A DNA stretch of 64,000 nt from Rhodococcus sp. Leaf278. Lineage in GTDB: Bacteria; Actinomycetota; Actinomycetes; Mycobacteriales; Mycobacteriaceae. The position numbers and the translations under genes are program-made. How positions within the stretch are numbered: position 1 is the first letter of the stretch; every line of letters begins with the position of its first letter. The notes below the pieces were generated by a model. It did not search any database. It worked only from the letters and a program-made list of their open reading frames with translations, and was not told the DNA's origin. The stretch lies in assembly GCF_001426085.1 (NCBI RefSeq), contig NZ_LMRR01000045.1:46737-110736 (forward strand), written 5' to 3'. This document shows, piece after piece, positions 42,188 to 50,664 of the stretch.

Positions 42188-43714
42188 TCACTCGGAGAGC
42201 GCACGGTGTCGTCCTTTCTCTGCCGATCCGGGTAGAGGCGACTCGACGAGCCCGATGGCGACGAACGCATACAGCGAAGCCGCGACCAGTATTGCCGCCG
42301 CAACCGATATCAGCAGCCATAGTTCGGGATAGTGCTGCACCAGTGACCAACCGCCCGCCGTCGTGGCCGCGGTTACCACCAGAATTACCGAAAGTGACTG
42401 CACTGGAAACAGTTTGGATACCGGCATACTGCGCCCGATCACGATCCACAGCAGGATCAAGGTGGTTCCGATCGTCGCGACTGTCGAGATCGCCGCTCCG
42501 TCGTACGACATGCGGGGGATCAGGACGAGGTTCAACCCGATGTTCAGGGCCAGACCGACCAGCGCGACCACTGGGTAGTGGCGCTGCATACCGGCCGACG
42601 CGAGCAGGAAGATGCCGAGCATCACCAACGACATCAGCGCTGCGCCGATCACGAGCAGACGGGCCGCGTGAGCTCCGTCGACGAAGCTGTCGCCGTACAG
42701 CAGGCCGATCAACGGCTCGGCCGACGGTACGAACGCCGCAACTGCCATCGCGCCGAACAGGGCGAACAGCAGTGCGGCCGAACGGGAGCGTGCTCGAAAA
42801 GCCATGGTGTCGTGGGGCCACGACGCGACGAGCAGGGTGCTGATCGGTGCCACCGCCGCCAACACGAAGGTATCGATCATGTCCGAGAATTTGTATCCGA
42901 TGGAATACAGACCCACGGCCTCGAACGTGTCGAGGAGGCTGAGCATCAGCATGTCGATCTTGAGCATGGCAATGGTCAGGGCGAAGCCGATCGCGAGCGG
43001 CACGGCCTCTCTCAGGTACGGACCCCAGCGACGCACTTCGATGTGCCTCGACGGTCGGAGCCCTATGGACCGGTTACCGATGCCGAAACCCTTTGTGGCC
43101 AGCTTGAATACCTCGTTGACCACTGCTGGAAGTACAAAGATCAGCAGGGTGGGGGCCAGTACGGCTGCCAACACCGTCAACGCCAATTGAATTGCTTGAC
43201 CGGCACTTTCGGCCACAGCCACCAGGACCAATCGGTGACGGCTCTGGAACAGCACGCTCAAGGCGTGCCCCGGCGTGGCGAAGACCACCACCAGCCCACC
43301 CAGAACGGTCGCCAGGACCACCTCGCTCGGATACCGCAACACGAGAACGTATGCGACGGCCAGTACGTATCCCACCAATCCGAGAGCGGTTCGCAGAGCG
43401 AGGAACGACGACGCAGTGCGACCGATTTCCTCGGGATCGTCGTCCATCAACTTCGCCAGCACGACGCGTCCGACTCCCAGATCGGTCACGACGGACATCA
43501 GACCGAGCAGCGCGAAGACGAAGCTGAACTGACCCCATTCCTCCGCTCCGAGCGACCTTGCGATGATGACGCTGCCGACCCAGCCGAGCGCAGCAATGAT
43601 TACTCGGCTGATGAGAACCGCGATGGTGGCTTTCGCTGCTGCTTTCGGATCGGCAGCGATCGCCCGGTAGTCCGGGGGTTGTTCGGTGCCGTCGAGCGCG
43701 AGCTCGTCGGACAT
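42188..43714 (-). CDS. Wzx-like polysaccharide flippase
   Basis: A 508-residue protein with 12-14 hydrophobic segments and no soluble domain. IARSLGAEEWGQFSFVFALL near residue 50 is the pattern of the Wzx/MATE-like polysaccharide exporter family. It should move the lipid-linked repeat unit across the membrane. Its ATG shares one base with the stop of the upstream glycosyltransferase gene. Confidence 0.84.
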   Translation of the reverse strand: MSDELALDGTEQPPDYRAIAADPKAAAKATIAVLISRVIIAALGWVGSVIIARSLGAEEWGQFSFVFALLGLMSVVTDLGVGRVVLAKLMDDDPEEIGRTASSFLALRTALGLVGYVLAVAYVLVLRYPSEVVLATVLGGLVVVFATPGHALSVLFQSRHRLVLVAVAESAGQAIQLALTVLAAVLAPTLLIFVLPAVVNEVFKLATKGFGIGNRSIGLRPSRHIEVRRWGPYLREAVPLAIGFALTIAMLKIDMLMLSLLDTFEAVGLYSIGYKFSDMIDTFVLAAVAPISTLLVASWPHDTMAFRARSRSAALLFALFGAMAVAAFVPSAEPLIGLLYGDSFVDGAHAARLLVIGAALMSLVMLGIFLLASAGMQRHYPVVALVGLALNIGLNLVLIPRMSYDGAAISTVATIGTTLILLWIVIGRSMPVSKLFPVQSLSVILVVTAATTAGGWSLVQHYPELWLLISVAAAILVAASLYAFVAIGLVESPLPGSAEKGRHRALSE

Positions 43715-44766
43715 CAGGCCACGCCCGCAGCGCGATACGCGTCGGCGGTGAGCTCCGCAGTTCGGCGCCAGCTGATCTCACTGGAGGCGTCGGCCGCCGC
43801 GTCGACCAGAGCTGCCCTGGCATCCGCGTCGAAGACGATGGGTTTCATAGCATCCACCCAATCGTCCACCCTCTCCGATCCGACGAGAATTGCACCGTCT
43901 CCGACGACGTCGGGAAGGGCACCGACTGCACTGGCGACGACCGCTCCACCCGAGGCCATGGCCTCGACGGGCGGCAGACCGTACCCCTCGTACCGAGAGG
44001 CGTACGCGGTGATGGTCGCGGCGGCATAGAGGGCGGACAGGTCTTCCACGTCGACGTATCCGAGACCTCGCGAATTACGGGGAGCATCGGGCCCGGTCGA
44101 GCCTGCTCCGGCCAGCAGGCAGGGAACTCCGAGGCTCTCTGCAGCATCGGCTACCAACTGAACGTTCTTGCGAGGCTCCACTGTTCCGACCTGAATGACG
44201 AACCGATCCGGCAGGTCGTATTTCGACCGAACGGCGTCGATGCGGGCTTCGGTGGGCACGGTGGCCCACGCAGCGGGTGCCAAGCCGACCACAGTGGCAT
44301 TGCGTCCGCTGACACTTTTGATCCGATCGGCGGTGAACTGTGAGACCGCCACGAGTAGATCGGCGCGGCGTAGGGCGCGCCGCACCAATCGCTGTTCACC
44401 CAGTGCACGGAAACGGCTCGACGCCGACGGCATGTCGATGACCGAAAGATCGTGGACTGTCGCGACAGTGAACGCTTTGGTGAAGAACGGTAGGTCGACG
44501 TCGAGGCCGTGCATGACGTCGCATTGCTCGACCGGCAGGGCACCGAGCACTGCGCGAGCCGCACCACTGGTGACCGGTCGTTCGATCGCGCGGACCGCGG
44601 GCGATAGTTCCCCGACGGCGTCGCGTTGGACGACCGCAGCGAGTTCGGCTCCGGGCAGACACTGAGGTAGTTCGTTCAGGAGCTCGCGAATGTAGGTCTG
44701 TACGCCGCTTCCGCCCGGCCGGAGGGCGAGGGCCCCGAAAACGATTCGTGTTGCGCTGCTGCGCAT
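43714..44766 (-). CDS. GT4-type glycosyltransferase 3
   Basis: A 350-residue transferase. RPGGSGVQTYIRELLNELPQ is the acceptor-site glycine loop, FVIQVGTVEPRKNVQLVADA begins the donor domain and SRYEGYGLPPVEAMASGGAV is the EX7E site. The first 30 codons overlap the end of the polymerase gene in another frame (91 bp), yet they hold conserved fold residues, so the start cannot be moved inwards. Confidence 0.87.
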   Translation of the reverse strand: MRSSATRIVFGALALRPGGSGVQTYIRELLNELPQCLPGAELAAVVQRDAVGELSPAVRAIERPVTSGAARAVLGALPVEQCDVMHGLDVDLPFFTKAFTVATVHDLSVIDMPSASSRFRALGEQRLVRRALRRADLLVAVSQFTADRIKSVSGRNATVVGLAPAAWATVPTEARIDAVRSKYDLPDRFVIQVGTVEPRKNVQLVADAAESLGVPCLLAGAGSTGPDAPRNSRGLGYVDVEDLSALYAAATITAYASRYEGYGLPPVEAMASGGAVVASAVGALPDVVGDGAILVGSERVDDWVDAMKPIVFDADARAALVDAAADASSEISWRRTAELTADAYRAAGVA

Positions 44767-46049
44767 CCCACCACTCCTAACAAGAGCCAGAAATAGACAT
44801 CGATCGGAAAGATCTCGAAATACGTGGAGACGAGGCTCGCGAACATGGCCGCGACGATCGAGGCTCCTACCCCGAGCGCAAGGGCACCGTCTTTACCCGG
44901 CAGTGCACGCGAGAGACGCGTGCACCACAGCAGTGACGTCACCAGCAGGGCCACCACTGCCCACAGGCCGATCGGCCCCAGCTCGAGCAGTGCCTTCACG
45001 TAGTAGTTGTCGGGTTGGTAGTTGGTCGAAAGCCCGGACTGCGTGAACGCGACACCTTCGGCGGTGGAAATGCGGTCTGCCGCAGACCCGCTCGATCCCA
45101 GTCCCGTTCCGACCGGATGGATCAGGATACTGGCGATGATGTTGGCCCAGCCGTCACCACGTTGACCCAGGCTGCTCGACGAAAAGAAGACCGACGTGAT
45201 CTTGGGAACGAAAGGCACTGCGACCGCTACGGCCGTTGCAACAAGAGCGAGTGGCGCAGCGAGGTAGCGGAAGCGCACCGCGATCAAGTAGATCAACCCG
45301 ACCGCGAGCCCCAGAATCGCTCCTCGAACGATCGAACTGGACATCGCTACGACCATCATCGGAGACGCGCAGAGGAACAACGTATTTCGATGACGGCGTG
45401 GATCGGCCAGCGCTACCGCACCGCCCACGAGCAACGCCAACATCACGTACAGGCCGAAGGGGAACGGCAGGTTGAACGTGCTGAACGTGCGCAGAAGTCC
45501 ACCGGAAGTCCGGACCTGCGTGCCGTACTCGTAGCCCAGCGACACCAGTGCCGCCGGTCCGGCCACCAGCTGTGCGATGCCGACCACCGAGGTGAAGACA
45601 CCCATACCCATGAGGAGGGAGACGAGGTGGTCGCGGTCTTCCGCGTCGAACGGCGCGAGCCACATCACGACGACCAACAGCACGTAGAAGAACGTCACCT
45701 TGATCCCGAATACGCCGACGATGCCGAACGTCGCGAACGCGGAGATGCTGCCGAACACGACGAACAGAGCCGCCGCGGGCCACCATGGCATGAACACCCG
45801 CGGCGTCGAGCCATGGACGTGTCGTGGTCGACGCATCCATGCACACAGCACCGTGAAGACGACGAGGCCCTCTTTCCAGCCGGATACCACTCCGGGAAGC
45901 GGGACCAGAACGAGCAGTCCGTGCAGTGGAACCAGGGCCGCCAAGAGCAACACTCCGCGCTGCGGTCGACGGTAGATTGCGCGTGCCACCGCGCACCCGA
46001 GTGCGAGCAGCAGCGCTGCTCCGAAGGCGAACGCGACGTAGGTGATCAT
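44676..46049 (-). CDS. Wzy-like O-antigen polymerase/ligase
   Basis: A 457-residue protein with about 11 hydrophobic segments and a large external loop around residues 310-360 (GLGSSGSAADRISTAEG, then NYQPDNYYVKALLELGPIGL). That loop and the segment NYYVKALLELG are typical of the O-antigen ligase/polymerase family. It should polymerise repeat units outside the membrane. Its 3' end overlaps the downstream transferase by 91 bp. Confidence 0.82.
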   Translation of the reverse strand: MITYVAFAFGAALLLALGCAVARAIYRRPQRGVLLLAALVPLHGLLVLVPLPGVVSGWKEGLVVFTVLCAWMRRPRHVHGSTPRVFMPWWPAAALFVVFGSISAFATFGIVGVFGIKVTFFYVLLVVVMWLAPFDAEDRDHLVSLLMGMGVFTSVVGIAQLVAGPAALVSLGYEYGTQVRTSGGLLRTFSTFNLPFPFGLYVMLALLVGGAVALADPRRHRNTLFLCASPMMVVAMSSSIVRGAILGLAVGLIYLIAVRFRYLAAPLALVATAVAVAVPFVPKITSVFFSSSSLGQRGDGWANIIASILIHPVGTGLGSSGSAADRISTAEGVAFTQSGLSTNYQPDNYYVKALLELGPIGLWAVVALLVTSLLWCTRLSRALPGKDGALALGVGASIVAAMFASLVSTYFEIFPIDVYFWLLLGVVGCAAAQHESFSGPSPSGRAEAAYRPTFASS

Positions 46050-46098
46050 CGGACGACCCGAACGTGCTGCCCGCGCTCGTATCGGGTGCAGAACACGA

Positions 46099-47631
46099 TC
46101 AGTCCTCGGCGCGCTTGAGAACGGCCAGAACCGTCAGGAAGAGGATCTTGACGTCGAGCCAAACAGACCAGTTCTCGATGTAGTAGTTGTCCCATTCTGC
46201 GCGGTCGGCGATCGATGTCTGGCCGCGAAGACCGTGAACCTGAGCCCATCCCGTCACGCCGGCCTTCACCCGATGGCGCTCGCCGTACCGACGGATCTGC
46301 ATCTCGAACAGATCGACGTATTCGGGCCGCTCCGGCCGCGGGCCGACCAGGCTCATGTCGCCGCGAAGGACGTTGAGCAACTGAGGAAGCTCGTCCATCG
46401 AGGTCTGTCGCATGATCTTGCCGATGCGCGTTCGCCGGTCGACGCCCTCGACGCCACCGGGTGCGTCCCCGGCCTTGCGCTCGAACACGGCGTCCGACGC
46501 GCGCGGGGGCCGCATGGAACGAAACTTCAGGCAATCGAAGGGCAAGCCGTCACGCCCGATTCGCTCCTGCGCGAAGAAGATCGGGCCGGGGGAGCTCAGG
46601 CGCACGAGCAGCATCAGCGTCAGGAAGATGGGGGAGAGCAGCAGGAGACCGAATGCGGTCAGGACTCGATCGAGAACGCCTTTGAGGGCGAACTGCCAGC
46701 CTTTGGGGTTCACGTGCGGCAGCACCATCAACGGCAGGCCGCCGATGTGCTCGACTCGGGTGTTGCCGCCGACCGCGTCGTACAACCTGGGAACTACCCA
46801 GACTCGCATACCGAGTCGATGCGCAATTCTGATGGCACCGACCAACTCTCGGTCCTCTGTCGGCGCAAATGCGACTATCAACTCCTCGGCACCGGTTTTG
46901 CGGGCGACCGTCTCGAAGTCGCCGGGTAAACCGAGGTACGGAAGATCGGGCACTTCACTGCCCGGTGAAAAATCGGCGATCGGTGCCTCGCCGATATAAC
47001 CGACCGGTGCGAGACCGTACTCTGGGAACTGTCTTGTGCGCGCGACGAGTTGGTGGGCAATCGGATCGTTTCCGAGGACGATGGTCGGTGCCGCGGAGCC
47101 GAACCTCGAACGGATCAAGCGCTGAATGACAACACGGATCAGGCGAGCGATAGCGACGGTGAACGCTGTGAGCAACCACAGACGCAGCACGACCGCACTG
47201 GGCCGGTAGTCCGTGTCGGCCAAGAACATCACAACCAGCAGGGCGAGTGACGCGAAAGCGACTGCCGTCTCTGCCGGGCCGATTTCGTCGAGGAAGTTGC
47301 GACGGAGGCTGCGCCGGTACATGGACTTACCGGCGAGAACGAGGATCAGTAGCGGTAGATAAAGCCAGGGTAGCCAACCGGTCTCGGTGAGGCTGCCGGA
47401 GTACCACAGCAGTGCGCCCACGAGCGCGATGGTTCCGGCGAGCACGTCGACTGCGACGGTGATCGCGGTGTTCAACGGATCGACTCGAAGTCTGTCCACG
47501 AGCGTGCGACGGGCCACGACGGCGTCGGTGTCGGTGGCGCGCGGGCGAGTGTGCGGTGATTCCAGTGTTTCGGGCACAGCTTCTTCCCGGTTGCTAGTTT
47601 CGAGTGGGTTCGTCCTGAATATCCCATTCAA
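46099..47631 (-). CDS. Polyprenyl-phosphate sugar phosphotransferase (initiating enzyme)
   Basis: A 510-residue protein of the WbaP/CpsE type. About four N-terminal membrane helices are followed by a CoA-binding-like domain (PTIVLGNDPIAHQLV). A fifth helix FGLLLLSPIFLTLMLLV leads into the catalytic domain: PGPIFFAQERIGRDGLPFDC, KFRSM, RIGKIMRQTSMDELPQLLNV, and MSLVGPRPERPEYV. It attaches the first sugar phosphate to undecaprenyl phosphate, starting the exopolysaccharide repeat. It is the first gene of the biosynthetic run. Confidence 0.9.
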   Translation of the reverse strand: MNGIFRTNPLETSNREEAVPETLESPHTRPRATDTDAVVARRTLVDRLRVDPLNTAITVAVDVLAGTIALVGALLWYSGSLTETGWLPWLYLPLLILVLAGKSMYRRSLRRNFLDEIGPAETAVAFASLALLVVMFLADTDYRPSAVVLRLWLLTAFTVAIARLIRVVIQRLIRSRFGSAAPTIVLGNDPIAHQLVARTRQFPEYGLAPVGYIGEAPIADFSPGSEVPDLPYLGLPGDFETVARKTGAEELIVAFAPTEDRELVGAIRIAHRLGMRVWVVPRLYDAVGGNTRVEHIGGLPLMVLPHVNPKGWQFALKGVLDRVLTAFGLLLLSPIFLTLMLLVRLSSPGPIFFAQERIGRDGLPFDCLKFRSMRPPRASDAVFERKAGDAPGGVEGVDRRTRIGKIMRQTSMDELPQLLNVLRGDMSLVGPRPERPEYVDLFEMQIRRYGERHRVKAGVTGWAQVHGLRGQTSIADRAEWDNYYIENWSVWLDVKILFLTVLAVLKRAED

Positions 47632-47731
47632 TGTATACCGCCCAGAAAGAGGTCAGCCGGTCGACTTCATGAAAAAAACTCGAAGTCGGTTGAGTGTCGG
47701 AAAACGTGTTAGCGGACAGAAAAAACGGCCT

Positions 47732-48439
47732 TTAATCGAAAACTCGTTCACGAATAATCCAGGCCAAATCCTGCAGTATCTGAACGTGGCCGGTGGTCCA
47801 CTGCCTCGGCTGTTGATCCCACACGCAGAGGGTGCCCACAGAATGACCGTCGTCGTCGACGAGTGGAACTCCGAGGTAGGAAACGAACAGATTGCTCTGG
47901 ACCGCCGGATGATCCTTGAGGGCGTCGTTGAGTCTCGCGTCCTCTACCACCAGCGGCTGGCCTAGGTCGATCGCATAACGGCAGATGGACGTTTCGAGGG
48001 GAACCTCTTGCGCGCCATCGAGTTCCGACGGCAGTCCGAGTGCACTCTTGAAGTACTGACGTTTGTCGTCGAGAAGCGAGAATGCGGCCGAGGGAGCGTT
48101 CAATGCATCGGCGACCATCGCTACGATCCGGTCGTAGCCGGCGTCGGATCCGGTGTCCATCAACCCTGTCCGAGTCACTGCTGCCAGCCTCTCGGGGTCG
48201 TCGATCGGGGTACCGAATGCCCGCGTCACCTCGACCGGTTCGATTCCTTTCTCCGAGGCGGCCTGCAAAGCTCGCAGCAACGCACCTACGTCGGAGTCCT
48301 GATCGTCGGACAGTTCACGAACGAGTCGGTCCACCACTGCGCGCCGAATGAATTCTTCGGTGGAAAGCCCGGATTTCTCCGCTTGCCGGGCGAGTAGCTC
48401 GTTCAGACGCTCGTCGAAACCGGGAAAGCCTGTAGTCAT
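47732..48439 (-). CDS. GAF-domain protein with N-terminal RHH-like segment
   Basis: A 235-residue protein starting at ATG 48439. The first 45 residues, FDERLNELLARQAEKSGLST followed by EEFIRRAVVDRLV, look like a ribbon-helix-helix DNA-binding or dimer motif. From residue ~90 there is a GAF domain of the type found near signalling proteins, with SICRYAIDLGQPLVVEDARL and FVSYLGVPLVDDDGHSVGTL. No output enzyme is attached. It lies 100 bp upstream of the initiating sugar transferase on the same strand and may regulate the polysaccharide genes. Confidence 0.75.
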   Translation of the reverse strand: MTTGFPGFDERLNELLARQAEKSGLSTEEFIRRAVVDRLVRELSDDQDSDVGALLRALQAASEKGIEPVEVTRAFGTPIDDPERLAAVTRTGLMDTGSDAGYDRIVAMVADALNAPSAAFSLLDDKRQYFKSALGLPSELDGAQEVPLETSICRYAIDLGQPLVVEDARLNDALKDHPAVQSNLFVSYLGVPLVDDDGHSVGTLCVWDQQPRQWTTGHVQILQDLAWIIRERVFD

Positions 48440-48589
48440 TGGGCAAATGGTAGTACAGCCAAAGTTGTCGTACCGATGACTGCCGCAAGAAGATATCTTT
48501 CGATTCTCGAACATCCGCCGCTTTTGCCACAATGCGTATGACAATCCATTCGTGAATGACTCAGCCCCCATCGTTGCTAGCATCTGCAG

Positions 48590-49699
48590 ATGTCAGCGAA
48601 TGCACCTCTCCGATCGATTGCCGTTCTGGCGGCTGTGATGCTGTCGTTCGTCGCGCCCCCCGGAGCGGGTGCAGCCCCCGTCGTGAGGACGCAGTCGAGT
48701 CCAGCCCAGTGTGGTGGAGAGTCCGACGCTGTCCGTATCGGAGTATCACCGGGTGCAGCAATCGCGAGCCTGTCGTCGACGGACCTCGATCGTGAGCTCT
48801 CCCTGGCCAAGGACGCCGGTGCCTTCGCCGTCCGACTCGACTTGGACTGGGGCTTGATCGAGCCAACTCGCGGCGCGTTCGACTGGGCGCTGAGCGACCG
48901 CATCATCGATGCCGTCGTTGCCCATGGAATGTGCCCGTACGGCATCGTTGGCTACACGCCCCGGTGGGCTCGCGTGCCCGCAGCGATCGACAACCCACAT
49001 GCGCGCCCGGCCGACCCCGCCCAATTCGCGTCGTTCGCGCGCACCGTCGTCCAGCGGTACCAGGACCGAATGAGCCTGTGGGAGGTGTGGAACGAGCCGA
49101 ACCTCGTGTCGTTCTTCGCACCGGCCCCCGATGTGGCTGCCTACTCGGCGCTGCTACGCGCGACGTACCAAGCGATCAAGCAGGTTCAGCCCAATTCCAC
49201 TGTGCTCGCGGGTGGGATGGCTCCGGCCGAGACCACGCAGGGCAACATCACCGGGACGACCTTCCTGTCCTCGATGTACGAGCAAGGAGCCAATCAGTAC
49301 TTCGATGCCTTCAACGTGCACCCTTACACGTGGCCGTATCTCCCGAACGACCCCGGCACGTCGTCGTGGAACACCGCCATGAAGATGTGGCCCATGCGGG
49401 ATGTCATGGTCGCGGGCGGTGACTCGCACAAGCAGATCTGGATCACCGAATTCGGTGCACCGACAGGAACCAATCCGAACAGCGTGTCCGAGCAGGTTCA
49501 ATCCGACACCATCGGCATCATTCTCGACGCAGTCCTGGGCACCGACTGGCTCGGCCCCGCATTCGTGTATTCACTGCGCGACTCGGGAACCGACACCTCG
49601 GACGTCGAGCAGAACTTCGGATTGCTTCATCGGGACTGGACGCCGAAGCTGGCGTACGCCCGTGTCGACGCCTTTGCCGCCGAGCACTCGGCGCCGTAG
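48590..49699 (+). CDS. Secreted glycoside hydrolase, clan GH-A (GH5/39-like)
   Basis: A 369-residue protein with a signal peptide (IAVLAAVMLSFVAPPGAGA). The barrel shows DLDWGLIEPTRGAFDWA early, the acid/base Glu169 in WEVWNEPN and the nucleophile Glu287 in IWITEFGAPTG, plus FDAFNVHPYTW. Secreted hydrolases of this type next to exopolysaccharide clusters (PslG-like) trim or recycle the polymer. It is divergent from the GAF gene at the head of the cluster. Confidence 0.82.
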   Translation: MSANAPLRSIAVLAAVMLSFVAPPGAGAAPVVRTQSSPAQCGGESDAVRIGVSPGAAIASLSSTDLDRELSLAKDAGAFAVRLDLDWGLIEPTRGAFDWALSDRIIDAVVAHGMCPYGIVGYTPRWARVPAAIDNPHARPADPAQFASFARTVVQRYQDRMSLWEVWNEPNLVSFFAPAPDVAAYSALLRATYQAIKQVQPNSTVLAGGMAPAETTQGNITGTTFLSSMYEQGANQYFDAFNVHPYTWPYLPNDPGTSSWNTAMKMWPMRDVMVAGGDSHKQIWITEFGAPTGTNPNSVSEQVQSDTIGIILDAVLGTDWLGPAFVYSLRDSGTDTSDVEQNFGLLHRDWTPKLAYARVDAFAAEHSAP

Positions 49700-49743
49700 G
49701 ACCGTCGGTTCCTGTTCCGATCGTGGTGGGCTATGGTCTGCCC

Positions 49744-50664
49744 ATGAATTCGCAGCCGGGGGGCGCGGTACCCGACCGTACAGACATCACGTTCCAGTCC
49801 GATGGGGTCGACTGTGCGGCCTGGCTGTACCTGCCGGACAGTCCCGAGCCGGCTCCGGTGATCGTGATGGCTCACGGTCTCGGCGGTACCCGGGAAATGC
49901 GGCTCGACGCTTACGCCGAGCGCTTCCGTGCCGCCGGGTACGCATGCCTCGTCTTCGACTATCGCTACTTCGGGGCCAGCGGCGGTGAGCCGCGCCAACT
50001 GCTCGACATCGAATCGCAGCTGCAGGACTGGGCGTCGGCCATCGCTCATGCGCGTTCGCGCACCGATGTGGACAACACTCGCATCGTGTTGTGGGGCTCG
50101 TCGTTCGGCGGTGGCCACGTCATCGTCGCTGCCGCCCGAGACCAGAAGGTCGCGGCCGTCGTGGCGCAGTGCCCGTTCACCGACGGAATTGCATCGGGAC
50201 TCGCGTCGAACACCTGGACGTCGATGAAGTTGTCCGGTCGGGCGCTCGGTGATCTGGCGGGATCGGCGGTCGGGCGGCCGCCGCTGATGGTGGCGACCGC
50301 CGGGCGACCGGGGACGACGGCACTGATGACGTCGCCCGACAGTTACGACGGGTACCTGGCTCTCGCGCCGGACGCCGACGAGTCGTTCCACAACCGGGTG
50401 GCTGCCAGAGTCGCGCTGCAGATCGTGCGGCACCGGCCCGGACGTCGAGCCAAGGATGTTCGTTGCCCTATTCTGTTCGTGGTCTGCGAGACGGACTCGG
50501 TCGCTCCGGCGAAGGCCACTCTGCGCTTCGCACGAACGGCACCGCTAGGCGAGGTCAAGACCTACGAGGCCGGTCATTTCGCCATCTATCTGGGCGAGCC
50601 GTTCGAGCGGGTGGTGGCAGACCAGATCGAGTTCTTGACCCGCACGGTCCCACCGACTCAGTAG
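49744..50664 (+). CDS. Alpha/beta hydrolase (dienelactone-hydrolase/peptidase-like)
   Basis: A 306-residue hydrolase starting at ATG 49744. VIVMAHGLGGTREMRLD supplies the oxyanion region, LWGSSFGGGHV the nucleophile (GSSFGG), LFVVCETDSVAPAKA the acid and YEAGHFAIY the histidine. No signal peptide. Substrate unknown. It converges with the nitrate reductase gene and overlaps it by 7 bp. Confidence 0.84.
   Translation: MNSQPGGAVPDRTDITFQSDGVDCAAWLYLPDSPEPAPVIVMAHGLGGTREMRLDAYAERFRAAGYACLVFDYRYFGASGGEPRQLLDIESQLQDWASAIAHARSRTDVDNTRIVLWGSSFGGGHVIVAAARDQKVAAVVAQCPFTDGIASGLASNTWTSMKLSGRALGDLAGSAVGRPPLMVATAGRPGTTALMTSPDSYDGYLALAPDADESFHNRVAARVALQIVRHRPGRRAKDVRCPILFVVCETDSVAPAKATLRFARTAPLGEVKTYEAGHFAIYLGEPFERVVADQIEFLTRTVPPTQ

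Noticed and set aside
42578..44029. Plus-strand open frame of about 480 codons across the flippase gene
   Set aside because: It is rich in His, Gln and Arg with no motif and is antisense to a clear membrane-protein gene.
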